Assembly (NCBI GenBank): GCA_903870275.1
Contig: CAIQCK010000030.1
Coordinates: 62,001 to 126,000 of the forward strand
Reading direction: 5' to 3'
DNA from: an uncultured bacterium
GTDB lineage: Bacteria; Verrucomicrobiota; Verrucomicrobiia; CAIQCK01
Length of the DNA: 64,000 bases
Position numbers and translations under genes: made by a program. Below are positions 19,029 to 27,648 of the stretch, piece after piece (the stretch's first letter is position 1; each line of letters begins with the position of its first letter). The notes under the pieces are model-generated. The model saw only the letters and a program-made list of their open reading frames with translations. It had not been told where the DNA came from and did not search any database.

Positions 19029-20137
19029 GATGCCCCCATCGCTTGTTGAACAAACTCCTGCATCCGTTGTTTGAACACGGCGCGGTCGAACTTCATCGCG
19101 TGCGCGCGAATCTTCGCGGGCACAAACCGGTCGCGTTGCTGCTCCAGCCGCGTCATCGCCGCCGCCAGCGCGTCCACCGTTTGCTCGGCGAAGAAAAGGC
19201 CTGTCTCGCCGTCCGCCACCGTTTCCAGCGCGCCGCCGCGTCCGAACGCGATCACCGGCTTGCCGCACGCCTGCGTCTCCAGCGGCACGATGCCAAAATC
19301 CTCCTCGCCGGGAAACAACAGCGCGCGGCAGCCGGCATACCAGTCGCGCACCTGCTCGTCGCTCTGCCAGCCGAGAAATTTCACGTTCGGGCCGGCGAGT
19401 TTCTCCAGCGCCGCGCGCTCCGGGCCCATGCCGACAATCACCAGCCGCCGGCCGAGTTTCGCCGCCGCCGCGACCGCGAGATCAACGCGTTTGTAAGGCA
19501 CCAGCGCGCTGACGACCAGATAGTAGTCGTCGGACTTCTCCGACAGCGTCAATCGCTGCGTATCCACCGGCGCCCAAATGACCGTCGCGTCGCGCCGGTA
19601 GTGCCGTTGAATGCGGCGCCGGACGTTCTCCGAATTGGCTACAAAGTGGTCCACGCGGCCGGCGGTCGCCACGTCCCACATCCGAAGGTAATTCGCGAAA
19701 AACGGAATGATGCATCGTTTGAGCCGGCCCATGCGCTCCGGCCCGAAATACTGATCATACATTTCATAGACGTAGCGCATCGGCGTGTGGACATAGCTGA
19801 TGTGCGTCGTGCCGGCGTGCGGGATGACGCCCTTGGCGACGCAATGACTGGAGGAAAGAATCAGGTCATAACCGGCGAAGTTGAACGACTCGATAGCCGT
19901 CGGAAACAGCGGCAGATAGTTGCGATACTTCGCCACCACTTTCGGCAACCGCTGCACGAACGTCGTCTCAATGCGGTGTCGCTCGATGGTCTGCGACACG
20001 CTGCCGGGAACGTGCAGCAGCGTGTAGATCGGCGCGTCGGGAAACAGCTCGCAGAACACCTCCAGCACTTTCTCGCCGCCGCGCATGCCAGTGAGCCAAT
20101 CGTGGACCAGGGCCGTTTTGGGTGTTTTGCCTGTCAT
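19016..20137 (-). CDS. Glycosyltransferase family 4 (GT-B)
   Basis: A 373-residue GT4 enzyme resembling WbaZ-type mannosyltransferases: N-terminal ALVHDWLTGMRGGEKVLE, the middle ISYVHTPMRYVYEMYDQYF, and the C-terminal nucleotide-sugar site PGEEDFGIVPLETQACGKPV with the E-x7-E pattern. It lies in the polysaccharide operon, 13 bp after the next glycosyltransferase and overlapping the following one. Substrate preference cannot be set from sequence; GDP-mannose is a guess from the family. Confidence 0.9.
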   Translation of the reverse strand: MTGKTPKTALVHDWLTGMRGGEKVLEVFCELFPDAPIYTLLHVPGSVSQTIERHRIETTFVQRLPKVVAKYRNYLPLFPTAIESFNFAGYDLILSSSHCVAKGVIPHAGTTHISYVHTPMRYVYEMYDQYFGPERMGRLKRCIIPFFANYLRMWDVATAGRVDHFVANSENVRRRIQRHYRRDATVIWAPVDTQRLTLSEKSDDYYLVVSALVPYKRVDLAVAAAAKLGRRLVIVGMGPERAALEKLAGPNVKFLGWQSDEQVRDWYAGCRALLFPGEEDFGIVPLETQACGKPVIAFGRGGALETVADGETGLFFAEQTVDALAAAMTRLEQQRDRFVPAKIRAHAMKFDRAVFKQRMQEFVQQAMGASWSV

Positions 20138-20150
20138 GAATTATCTCCTG

Positions 20151-21359
20151 TCACCGTGCAGCATCGCCCTTCGCGTCCAGTTGATCCACCAACGCCATCA
20201 TCCGTTCCGTGCGCGCCGTATACGTGTGTTGTTGCGCAAGCGCCAGCCGCTCCTCCAGCGGCGCAGCGGCGCCCCGCAAAGCCTCCTCAATGCCTTTCAC
20301 AAACTCCTCCGGCGATTTCGCCAGCCACACCAGCCGATGATAGGCCCTCAACGCCGGCAAGTCCACGCTAACCACCGGCTTGCCCGCCGCCAGATACTCG
20401 AAGAACTTCATGGGAAACATGGACTCGGTGTAGTCATTCATCGTATTGGGCAGCAATGCCACATCCAGTCCCTTCAAGTAGCGCGGCAACTCGGCGTAGG
20501 GCCGCGGCCCCAACAAATGCAGATTGGGCAGCCCGGCCAGCGCGGCCGAATCGGTCCACGGATCCCCCTCGCCCACCTTGCCGATCAGCACCACCGACCA
20601 ATCCGGCCGGGATTGCGCCACAAAGCGAATCAGTTGGAAATCCACTTTGTAGCTGCTGACTGCGCCGATGAAACCAATCCGCGGCGCGGGAATCGTCGCA
20701 AGATCGTCTGGCACGGTCGTCACCGCCGCGCGCGCCTTTGCAAAATGGTCGAAGTCGGCGACGTTGCCAAAGTCATGCGTGTTCGGGTTCCACGCCTTCC
20801 GTGTCTCGGCCAGCTTCGGCGCTGTGGTGAAGACGATGTCCGACTTCTCCACCAGTTCGTGCTCCGCTGGCTCCAACACCTCTGCCGGCATGCCGGGCTG
20901 TGCCTTGATCTCGTCCACGCAGTGATACACCACCTGTCCGAACGACGTCAGCGGCACCAGCCGCGTCGTCAGCGGATTATACGTCCACAAAATATCGCGG
21001 CGAAGACCGAGCCGCTTCAAATGGAATTTCAGCGTGGCCGCCAGAAGAAAACGGTTGAAAGCCCGGACGACGCCGTAGCGTTGGAACGGCAGCACCACCG
21101 GAGACCAGACCCAGAGGTTTCCGCGCACCGCCCGCGGCGCCGCCACCGCCCGGCGCAGGCGGCGCAGGATGCGCTTGAGGTCCGCTGCGCTGGCGCTGGG
21201 CCGGCGCAAGCCAAGCGACTCGATGTAAAAGACACGGTGGCCACGCCGGGCCAGTTCCGACGCCACGTGCTGCTTGTTCGTCCAGAACGGATTGTCCCAA
21301 TCCGCCGTGGACAAAAGCACAATGTCTTTTCGTTTCACTCCGTCCTCCAGATGGCTCAT
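20151..21359 (-). CDS. Glycosyltransferase, TuaH-like GT-B
   Basis: A 402-residue GT-B protein similar in outline to TuaH-like glycosyltransferases: start DIVLLSTADWDNPFWTNKQH, the middle VVYHCVDEIKAQPGMP, IGFIGAVSSYKVDFQLI at the domain junction, and SMFPMKFFEYLAAGKPVVSV at the nucleotide-sugar site. It sits mid-operon with gaps of 13 and 57 bp. Function is assigned at family level only; the sugar donor is unknown. Confidence 0.85.
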   Translation of the reverse strand: MSHLEDGVKRKDIVLLSTADWDNPFWTNKQHVASELARRGHRVFYIESLGLRRPSASAADLKRILRRLRRAVAAPRAVRGNLWVWSPVVLPFQRYGVVRAFNRFLLAATLKFHLKRLGLRRDILWTYNPLTTRLVPLTSFGQVVYHCVDEIKAQPGMPAEVLEPAEHELVEKSDIVFTTAPKLAETRKAWNPNTHDFGNVADFDHFAKARAAVTTVPDDLATIPAPRIGFIGAVSSYKVDFQLIRFVAQSRPDWSVVLIGKVGEGDPWTDSAALAGLPNLHLLGPRPYAELPRYLKGLDVALLPNTMNDYTESMFPMKFFEYLAAGKPVVSVDLPALRAYHRLVWLAKSPEEFVKGIEEALRGAAAPLEERLALAQQHTYTARTERMMALVDQLDAKGDAAR

Positions 21360-21416
21360 CTTCGGACTCCTTAGCCTGCCTTCAATCGCCCGACGGCACG
21401 GCCGTGCCGTCCGCCG

Positions 21417-22343
21417 TCATTTGCCGTGGATCTGGCGATACTGCTCGACGCGCGCGCCAACCAGACCCGCGACCATTCCCGCACCGACAAAAAACCAATG
21501 CAACCCTTTTACGAGCAGCACCCGGCCCAGAAAACATCCCGGCACGATCAGGCAAACGCCTTGCGCCATTCGTCCCGCGCCAAAGGCGAACCGCCGGCAC
21601 CACATTTTCAACGACGGCATCACGGCCCGCTCGCAGCGGCTTCGGATGCTGCCACCGCTGTAGGCGCGCATCACCAGCCATTTGACGTTGGCACGGCTTG
21701 CCGGGACCGTCTCGCCCACGATGGCTTCGTTGGCGTAGATCATTTTGTAACCGGCAATCCAAACGCGTGTAAAGAAATGCATGTCCTCGCCGCCGGTCAA
21801 CGAGAACTGCTCGTCGAAAACCGTTCCCATGCTCCGATAGACGCTGGCGCGCACCAGCGCATTGCCGGTGATGCCGAACCTCACCCTCTCGCCCGTGCGA
21901 AAGCGGCGGCGTTGGAAGAACCCGCCCTTCTTGATCCAATCGGGCGTTCCTTTCTCGAATTCGGGAATCACCACGCCCGACACCACGTCGGCATCGTGCG
22001 CCTGCTGCGCGCACAGCAACTCCTCCAGCCAGTTCGGCTCCGCCCATTCGTCGTCGTCGATGGAAGCGATAAAATCCGCGTCAGCCGGTGCACGGGCGAT
22101 TGACGTGTTCCGAGCCGCCGCGACGCCGCGGCGCGGCTCCACGCAGGAAGTCAACGGCCACTTCAATTCCGATTGGATTCGCTGGCAATAGGCGTGGCCG
22201 AGGCCAGCCGGATCGTTGTCCACCACCACAAGCTGGATGTCGGGCGGCGGCAGTTTCTTGAACTCAAGCCGGTTCAGGCTGCCCAGCAACCGCTTCAGCC
22301 CTTCCGGCCGCCGAAAGGTGATGACGCAGATGGCGACTTTCAT
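21417..22343 (-). CDS. Glycosyltransferase family 2
   Basis: A 308-residue GT2 enzyme beginning MKVAICVITFRRPEGLKRLL, with VVVDNDPAG, a DDDEW metal motif (residues about 92-96) and the late catalytic segment LTGGEDMHFFTRVWIAGYK. A hydrophobic C-terminus (GAGMVAGLVGARV) suggests membrane association. ATG 22343 overlaps the ligase gene stop by 4 bp. The frame continues upstream only as a shadow of that gene. Substrate unknown. Confidence 0.88.
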   Translation of the reverse strand: MKVAICVITFRRPEGLKRLLGSLNRLEFKKLPPPDIQLVVVDNDPAGLGHAYCQRIQSELKWPLTSCVEPRRGVAAARNTSIARAPADADFIASIDDDEWAEPNWLEELLCAQQAHDADVVSGVVIPEFEKGTPDWIKKGGFFQRRRFRTGERVRFGITGNALVRASVYRSMGTVFDEQFSLTGGEDMHFFTRVWIAGYKMIYANEAIVGETVPASRANVKWLVMRAYSGGSIRSRCERAVMPSLKMWCRRFAFGAGRMAQGVCLIVPGCFLGRVLLVKGLHWFFVGAGMVAGLVGARVEQYRQIHGK

Positions 22344-23644
22344 GTGGTTTCTCCTGCCGCCGTGTCCAGCAAGGCCACGGGCGTTTTGGAAGCACGCGCA
22401 GCCGCCAGCTCTTTGGCAACAGGCCGGCGAGGCAACTTGGCCGGCCTCGAAAGAAGACAAGACACGTATAAGGCCCAAAACAAGTGGTTGATCCTTAAGA
22501 ACGTGCTCTCGGTCAGATTAAAGAGAATTAGAAATGTCAGAAAAACCACCGGCCAAAGCCCCTCAAGCCGGTCGGTTCCCCGCAGCCGCCCCAGCGCACG
22601 GGCAAAGGCGACAATGTAGCTGACCGCGAACAGCGCCAAACCCGCCACGCCCAAGTCCAGCCAGATATCGAGAAACCCGTTGTGACCATGCGGCGGCTCC
22701 CATCCCACGAAGTTGCAGACATAAGCGGACGCGCCATCCAACCCCCGCCAAAAGCCGGCGAACCCATAGCCCAACCACGGGCGTTCGCGAATCATGACGA
22801 CCGCAGCCGACCAAATGTCCGTTCGCCCTGTCAGCGTCGTGTCTTTGCCAAGCCAGCGCATCACGATTTGCTGGTTGTCCATCGCCCACACCGCCGCCAC
22901 TGCCAGGGGTATCAAAGACAGCAAACACAGCGTCATCGCAATGGTCCAGTCCCGCCGCAACGTCCTGTAAAGTGGCACCAGGCTCATCACCGCAAGCATC
23001 CCCACCAGCGACGTTTTCGACCGCGTCAACACCAGCAATCCCAACGACAAGATCATCCCCAACCAGGGCAACAGCCGAAGCCAACGACCCTGCAGAAGCA
23101 AAAACATGACCACCACGCTTAACGCCATCATCCGTCCAAGGGCGTTCTTGTTCATGTAGATCCCCCGCAAAAGATCGCCGCTGGCATCATGTTGAAAGCC
23201 GAGTTGTGGCATCATCGCAGCAAACGCCACGCTGGCCACCGCCGCAACGATCAATGCAATCGCCACCAACGACACCTGGTCGCGGAACGTGAAACGGCTG
23301 GCCAGATAAACGCCGAACATCGTCGTCCCCAACAACGCCACCAGCCGCCGCAACGTCACCTCCGGCTCCACGGACCAGAAAAGCGAAATCCCGGCAAACC
23401 CAACCAACATCCACGTCAAGGAGTCGCTCCAAACGACCCGCGCCACTCGCTTCATGCGAAAAGCAAGTATGAGGAAAACCACCCCGTAAATCCCGGCGAA
23501 AATCAACTGTTTCAATGGATTGACCGCCCGGACTTCCTGCGCGACCGCTGTCATATCCATCCGCACGTCTGTCAACAACAACAGCGCGAGCAGTGCAAAG
23601 CATCGCTCGATCACCTCTCCCACGCTCATGCGGCCGAGGTTCAT
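22340..23644 (-). CDS. O-antigen ligase/polymerase family membrane protein
   Basis: A 434-residue polytopic protein with roughly ten hydrophobic segments and the Wzy_C/WaaL region: GIYMNKNALGRMMALSV and, in the large periplasmic loop, GYGFAGFWRG with PPHGHNGFLDIWLDLG (the conserved histidine). It would either transfer finished glycan to lipid A core or polymerise repeat units; the two cannot be separated by sequence. ATG 23644 overlaps the flippase stop by 4 bp. It lies between the flippase and glycosyltransferase genes, as expected for a Wzx/Wzy pathway. Confidence 0.88.
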   Translation of the reverse strand: MNLGRMSVGEVIERCFALLALLLLTDVRMDMTAVAQEVRAVNPLKQLIFAGIYGVVFLILAFRMKRVARVVWSDSLTWMLVGFAGISLFWSVEPEVTLRRLVALLGTTMFGVYLASRFTFRDQVSLVAIALIVAAVASVAFAAMMPQLGFQHDASGDLLRGIYMNKNALGRMMALSVVVMFLLLQGRWLRLLPWLGMILSLGLLVLTRSKTSLVGMLAVMSLVPLYRTLRRDWTIAMTLCLLSLIPLAVAAVWAMDNQQIVMRWLGKDTTLTGRTDIWSAAVVMIRERPWLGYGFAGFWRGLDGASAYVCNFVGWEPPHGHNGFLDIWLDLGVAGLALFAVSYIVAFARALGRLRGTDRLEGLWPVVFLTFLILFNLTESTFLRINHLFWALYVSCLLSRPAKLPRRPVAKELAAARASKTPVALLDTAAGETT

Positions 23645-24942
23645 GGTTCGCTCCCCGCGACGTATGGAACCTTGCCCGGCTCCTTCACGTCTGCTTTTCG
23701 CGCCAAATGCCACACCGCCACCCACAGCAGCACCATCAGCAATCCGTCCGACGCCAGGCTCGACCATGCCGCGCCGCGCCAGGAATAGGCTGGAATCAAC
23801 CAAAAATTAAGCAGCACGTTGAACAACGCCACGACAACCTGCACCGCGCTTCGCAGTCCTTGATGGCCCGCTCCCGTCAGCGTGTCCGCCGCGAAATAAT
23901 GAACCGACCTGAAAAACGGTATCAACGACAACCACCGGATCGCTCCCACCGCGTTCACATACTCCCCTCCCAACACATAGGGAACGATCGGTGCCATCAG
24001 AAACAGAACCGCGCCGGCGAATAAACCATACACCGCCGCCAGTGGCACAAACCGCATCGCAAAGTCGAGACTGCCCCGCACCCCCGTCGCGCCATGCTGG
24101 AAAAAACGCGCATACGCCGCGAACAACAGCGACCTCACCGGGGCGAACGCGATGTCAATCAGCCGATACGCCGCGCCGTAAATGCCCGCGCTCTCCAATG
24201 TCGAAAGCCGGACCAACATGGTTTTGTCAATGTCGTTGTAAATGCCCATCGCCGACAAGCTGATGGAAAAATAAAACCCCTCCTTCAACTCCAGCTTCGA
24301 GGCGTCCAGCTTGGGCCGGCCCAACTCCCGGCATGTCAGCCAGACCGCCACCCCCGCGCTGAACGCCGTGCTGGCCAGATAGAGCGCGCCCCACTGGGCC
24401 GAGGTATGGCCGGCCGTCGCAAATATCAACACCACCACCCCGATGAGCCTGCACAGGTTGACCAGCACCTGAATCTGCGCCGTCCGGCCCAAGCGTTGAA
24501 ACGCCTGATACGCCTGCGCACTCACATCCGTCAACCGGGTGAACAACAAATCGGTCAACGCCACCGTCAACACCAACAAGAACGGGATGGAGGGCGGCAA
24601 AACAAACACCGACACCCCCAACAAAACGACCAGCAAAAACAAGGCCGACATCAGCGTCAGCGCGATCGAATTGCCCCAATACACGCTGAAGACTTTCGCG
24701 TTGCGCGCGACGTTCTTGATCAGAATGTTGCCGCTGCCCATGCTGGCGAAGGGTGCCAGAATCGCCACCAGCGCCGTCACGCCCACAAACGCCCCGTAAC
24801 CCGACGCACCAAGCGTGCGTGCCAGCAGGATGAAGTAAGCCGCCTGCAAAAAAGTCCGCGTGGTCTGCCCCACCAGCATCCACAAGGTGTTCCTGGCAAT
24901 CAGGCTGCCCTTAAGTCGGTCCAGGATGACAGATGGTTTCAT
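23641..24942 (-). CDS. Polysaccharide flippase (Wzx/MOP superfamily)
   Basis: A 433-residue polytopic protein of the MOP superfamily, which flips undecaprenyl-linked repeat units across the inner membrane. The start region LKGSLIARNTLWMLVGQTTR, followed by FLLARTLGASGYGAF-like text (ILLARTLGASGYGAFVGVTA), and the late ADTLTGAGHQGLRSAVQ are typical. ATG 24942 is preferred over an in-frame TTG at 25002, because the extra 20 residues are not family-like. It lies between the Wzz gene and the ligase gene in the same operon. Confidence 0.9.
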   Translation of the reverse strand: MKPSVILDRLKGSLIARNTLWMLVGQTTRTFLQAAYFILLARTLGASGYGAFVGVTALVAILAPFASMGSGNILIKNVARNAKVFSVYWGNSIALTLMSALFLLVVLLGVSVFVLPPSIPFLLVLTVALTDLLFTRLTDVSAQAYQAFQRLGRTAQIQVLVNLCRLIGVVVLIFATAGHTSAQWGALYLASTAFSAGVAVWLTCRELGRPKLDASKLELKEGFYFSISLSAMGIYNDIDKTMLVRLSTLESAGIYGAAYRLIDIAFAPVRSLLFAAYARFFQHGATGVRGSLDFAMRFVPLAAVYGLFAGAVLFLMAPIVPYVLGGEYVNAVGAIRWLSLIPFFRSVHYFAADTLTGAGHQGLRSAVQVVVALFNVLLNFWLIPAYSWRGAAWSSLASDGLLMVLLWVAVWHLARKADVKEPGKVPYVAGSEP

Positions 24943-25018
24943 GCGCCCAAGGATGATGTGTGCCGGTGTGATCGCGCCGTCGCGGCAGAATAGCGTCGGC
25001 AAAACCGATTCACTCGCG

Positions 25019-25801
25019 TCACTCGGCGGTCGCTTTTCGTGCCGCCGCCTCGGGATGGGCCGTCGCCGTGTCCGCCGATTCCCGCGCGTCAGGGAGCGAC
25101 AGTGTCAAGCGCAGCAACATCACCAGCGTCCAAAGAAACCCCATGGCCGCGCCGCTGATGAGCGTGTTGATCGCCGTGCGCGGTTTGACCTTTTTGTCCG
25201 GCACCATGGGCGGATCGAGCACTCGCGCCAAATACAGGTTGTAGGTCGTCTGCAAATCCACGTTCACCCGGTTCAACTCGTCCAGATAACACTGCACCAT
25301 CGCCGCCGCCCGTTGCGGACTGTGATCGTCCACGCTGATCGTCAACAACCCGTCTTTAGTCACCTTAACGTCGGTTCGATTTCCCAACTCATCAAGGATA
25401 TCCGTCAATTTGCTGCCGCCGCCTGCTTCCTGCCACGGCAGCTTGGGCAGTTTGATCAGCGCTTCCGCCTCATAAAGCTCGGCCAGCTTGAACTGGTCAA
25501 TGACCTTCAACGCCACCCGCCGGCTCTTGAGAATGCCAACGATGATATCGGTTGCGGTATTGTTGGGGCGGATGGCGCCACCCAATGCTGCAGCCCCGAA
25601 GCGCGTTTTCATCCCATCGGCCGTAGGCCACTCCACATCCACCTCCGGCGGCACCAAGGCGGCCGAGGCGCGATAGGTTTTGGGCATTTGCAATGACACC
25701 GTCGCAGTGCCCGCCATCACCAACAGTGTCGTCCAAACAATGTGCCATTTCACCCGCCACATCGCGCGGATCAGGTCCCGTAATCGAACTTCGTCGTCCA
25801 T
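25019..25801 (-). CDS. Wzz-type chain-length determinant protein
   Basis: A 260-residue Wzz-domain protein: a short cytoplasmic N-terminus, TM1 (VWTTLLVMAGTATVSL), a periplasmic domain from about residue 40 to 215, and TM2 (INTLISGAAMGFLWTLVMLL) preceded by KKVKPRT. There is no tyrosine kinase domain, so it is the short Wzz form rather than a Wzc. It is the first gene of the polysaccharide operon, and the divergent HlyD-like gene starts 242 bp away. The C-terminus is Ala-rich and cytoplasmic. Confidence 0.88.
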   Translation of the reverse strand: MDDEVRLRDLIRAMWRVKWHIVWTTLLVMAGTATVSLQMPKTYRASAALVPPEVDVEWPTADGMKTRFGAAALGGAIRPNNTATDIIVGILKSRRVALKVIDQFKLAELYEAEALIKLPKLPWQEAGGGSKLTDILDELGNRTDVKVTKDGLLTISVDDHSPQRAAAMVQCYLDELNRVNVDLQTTYNLYLARVLDPPMVPDKKVKPRTAINTLISGAAMGFLWTLVMLLRLTLSLPDARESADTATAHPEAAARKATAE

Positions 25802-25982
25802 TGGTTATGCCCTTTGCGCGTCCTGCCGGTTAAACCGTCCAACTCAAACTCCTCCACTCGGGCCGGCAGCCTAGCAGAACAGCGCCGCGTTGCTCAATTG
25901 CAAAAGGAGACCGCCCGCCGCGAGCGCGTTGACTCAAATTAAATGACACCGAAGGGGACGGGCTGAGGGGGCGAAAAAGGGG

Positions 25983-26037
25983 CGAGTCAGACACGAGTCA
26001 GACAACGCTTGACGGAACGCGCCGAAATGCTTTCACT
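25983..26037 (+). promoter_or_regulatory. Tandem 11-bp repeat next to a weak promoter
   Basis: CGAGTCAGACA occurs twice in perfect tandem (25983-25993, 25994-26004), four bases before TTGACG (26009-26014). The -10 at 17-bp spacing is poor (TTCACT, 26032-26037). Direct repeats abutting a -35 are a common activator-binding layout. The promoter would serve the HlyD-like gene starting at 26044. The 25802-25982 part of this divergent region shows no other clear signal. Confidence 0.35.
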
Positions 26038-26043
26038 TGCGCC

Positions 26044-26823
26044 ATGCGTCGCTTTTGCCCGTGCGCCATACTGGCGGTGATCCTAGCTGTCCGCGCGATC
26101 GCCGGTGATCCTATCCGTGCCAGTGGTGTGCTGACGCCCTTGCAGGAAATTGAAGTGGGCAGCGAACTGCTCGGCACCATTGTCTGGATGGCCGATGAAG
26201 GCGCTGCGGTACCCCGAGGCCAGCCGCTGGTCAAGTTGCGCGACACGATCGAACGCCTGACGGTGGAACTGCGCAAAGCCCAGGTGGACACCGCCCGCCA
26301 TGCCGTGGATCGCTACAAGCTCGACTTCGAGGCTGGCAAGCCTTTGAACGCGCGAAAAATCCTCAGCGATGAGGATATGCGATCTCGGGAGTTCAACTAC
26401 GTGCGGGCCAAAGATCAGCTCGAGGAGGCCATCGCCAACCACAAACTCGCCATCGAGGACGTTACGAGACGGACCGTTTGCGCACCGGTCAATTGTGTTG
26501 TCACCCGACAACTCAAAAAAATCGGCGAAACGCTGGTTCTCAGCGCGGGCCTGGAAAACCTCCTGCGCGTGGTTCACATTGATTCGGTCTATTTCGTGGC
26601 CTACCCCGACGCGAAATACGCGGGGCTGATCCAATTGGGGCAGAAAGTCGAAGTGTTGGTTCCGATACGCGGCCAGGAAAAGCTGGCCGGCGAAGTCGCA
26701 AACATTGACCCGATGGTGGACCCCAACAGCGCCAGTTTTCGCGTCAAGGTGTTGATCAAGAACCCCGATCACAAAATCATGCCCGGTTTTCACGGCATCG
26801 CCACGTTCCTGACGGACCATTGA
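26044..26823 (+). CDS. Periplasmic adaptor (HlyD/RND membrane-fusion-like)
   Basis: A 259-residue exported protein with signal peptide MRRFCPCAILAVILAVRAIA-G. The lipoyl-like hairpin IRASGVLTPLQEIEVGSELL...VKLRDTIERL flanks an alpha-helical hairpin (residues about 75-135). The second half-motif (VCAPVNCVVTRQLKKIGETL) and a beta-barrel end (VDPNSASFRVKVLIKNPDHK, IMPGFHG) follow. This is the plan of RND/ABC efflux adaptors but shorter than usual. No transporter gene is adjacent, so its partner is unknown. It is flanked by the divergent Wzz operon and an orphan pilin gene. Confidence 0.82.
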   Translation: MRRFCPCAILAVILAVRAIAGDPIRASGVLTPLQEIEVGSELLGTIVWMADEGAAVPRGQPLVKLRDTIERLTVELRKAQVDTARHAVDRYKLDFEAGKPLNARKILSDEDMRSREFNYVRAKDQLEEAIANHKLAIEDVTRRTVCAPVNCVVTRQLKKIGETLVLSAGLENLLRVVHIDSVYFVAYPDAKYAGLIQLGQKVEVLVPIRGQEKLAGEVANIDPMVDPNSASFRVKVLIKNPDHKIMPGFHGIATFLTDH

Positions 26824-27011
26824 CGCGCCGTTGTCACCGGACGATCTCAGCCCGGTTTTCGCACCAGTGTTTTTTGCGTGACGGAAGCCCAACCGAAACG
26901 CGACCGGCCGCCGACAGATCGTGACCCGCCCATAGGAATGACCCGGAACCCTGTTGCGGCAAGCCGTGGGAGCTTGTTTTGGCTGCCAAAATGATGCGGA
27001 GGCTGGCAAAG

Positions 27012-27055
27012 CAAAACCGGCGCGCCAGTGACGGCAACGCCGGTTTTGTGTTTTT
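27012..27055 (+). terminator. Rho-independent terminator, possibly bidirectional
   Basis: A perfect 11-bp stem, CAAAACCGGCG (27012-27022) with CGCCGGTTTTG (27038-27048), has a 15-nt loop and is followed on the plus strand by TGTTTTT. It lies between the convergent HlyD-like gene and the pilin gene, 9 bases past the pilin stop. Termination looks stronger in the plus direction. Confidence 0.75.
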
Positions 27056-27063
27056 GCCAATTT

Positions 27064-27264
27064 CTACGAACTGGCTGACACTGGCACAGTGGCCGCAATG
27101 CCTTGCGACGTCATCGTACTTTGGATGTTGTCGAAGGTGCTCGCGGTCTTGGTGCCCACCGCCTTCACGACCAGAATGGCCACGATGGCGATCAACGCCA
27201 GCACCAACCCATACTCCACCAGGGACTGTCCGCTCTTCTTTGCTTTCCGCAGTTGTATTCTCAT
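27064..27264 (-). CDS. Flp/Fap-type pilin subunit (type IVb, Flp family)
   Basis: A 66-residue pilin. After the positively charged leader MRIQLRKAKKSGQ comes SLVEYGLVLALIAIVAILVV, the conserved hydrophobic helix of Flp pilins with the glutamate at position +5. Cleavage would fall before the Ser or Gln ahead of LVEYG. A good AAAGGA ribosome site precedes the ATG. No tad/cpa assembly genes (prepilin peptidase TadV, ATPase TadA, secretin RcpA) occur in the window, so the assembly machinery must be elsewhere if it exists. Confidence 0.85.
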   Translation of the reverse strand: MRIQLRKAKKSGQSLVEYGLVLALIAIVAILVVKAVGTKTASTFDNIQSTMTSQGIAATVPVSASS

Positions 27265-27648
27265 TTATGCACTGTCCTTTCTTCCTTTTAATGTCGGAGA
27301 AAAGTCGGCTCCAACCAGCTAACATGGAGCATCCAACCCGTCTTGTCTATGGGACGGCGGTCGGTTTTAGTATAGGAATAAATCCTATACGCGGTGTCCG
27401 CTGCTCTTCTCAGCCGACAGCCTCGTGGCGCAGTTCGGTGGCACTGCCGCAATCGAAACGAGGGTGGAAGCCGGCATCATTGGCTCAAACGCCTTGAGCC
27501 GGCTTAAAGCAACCAGTGCGTGTAAACGAGTGCCAAACAAATGCCGCGCAGCGTCACGCAATGCGGTGCAGCTAAAGCATCGAGGTTTGCACGCGCGTGA
27601 CTTGCGAAATTGCAAAACGCTTCAGCCGGTTTCGCACCCCCCGCACTC
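27265..27648. other. Intergenic stretch between pilin and FGE-like genes
   Basis: Besides the 21-bp dyad, the 384-bp gap holds only short frames that do not look coding. The part from 27391 to 27648 is of ordinary composition, and I see no RNA gene or repeat in it. It is likely the pilin 5' untranslated region plus the 3' end of the FGE-like transcript. Confidence 0.5.
27370..27390. promoter_or_regulatory. Perfect 21-bp dyad upstream of the pilin gene
   Basis: GTATAGGA (27370-27377) and TCCTATAC (27383-27390) form a perfect 8-bp inverted repeat around a 5-base AT-only centre, 106 bp upstream of the pilin start. Minus-strand TATACT at its edge could act as a -10. The symmetry and AT-rich centre fit an operator for a dimeric regulator better than a terminator, since no T-tract follows on either strand. 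Confidence 0.5.
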
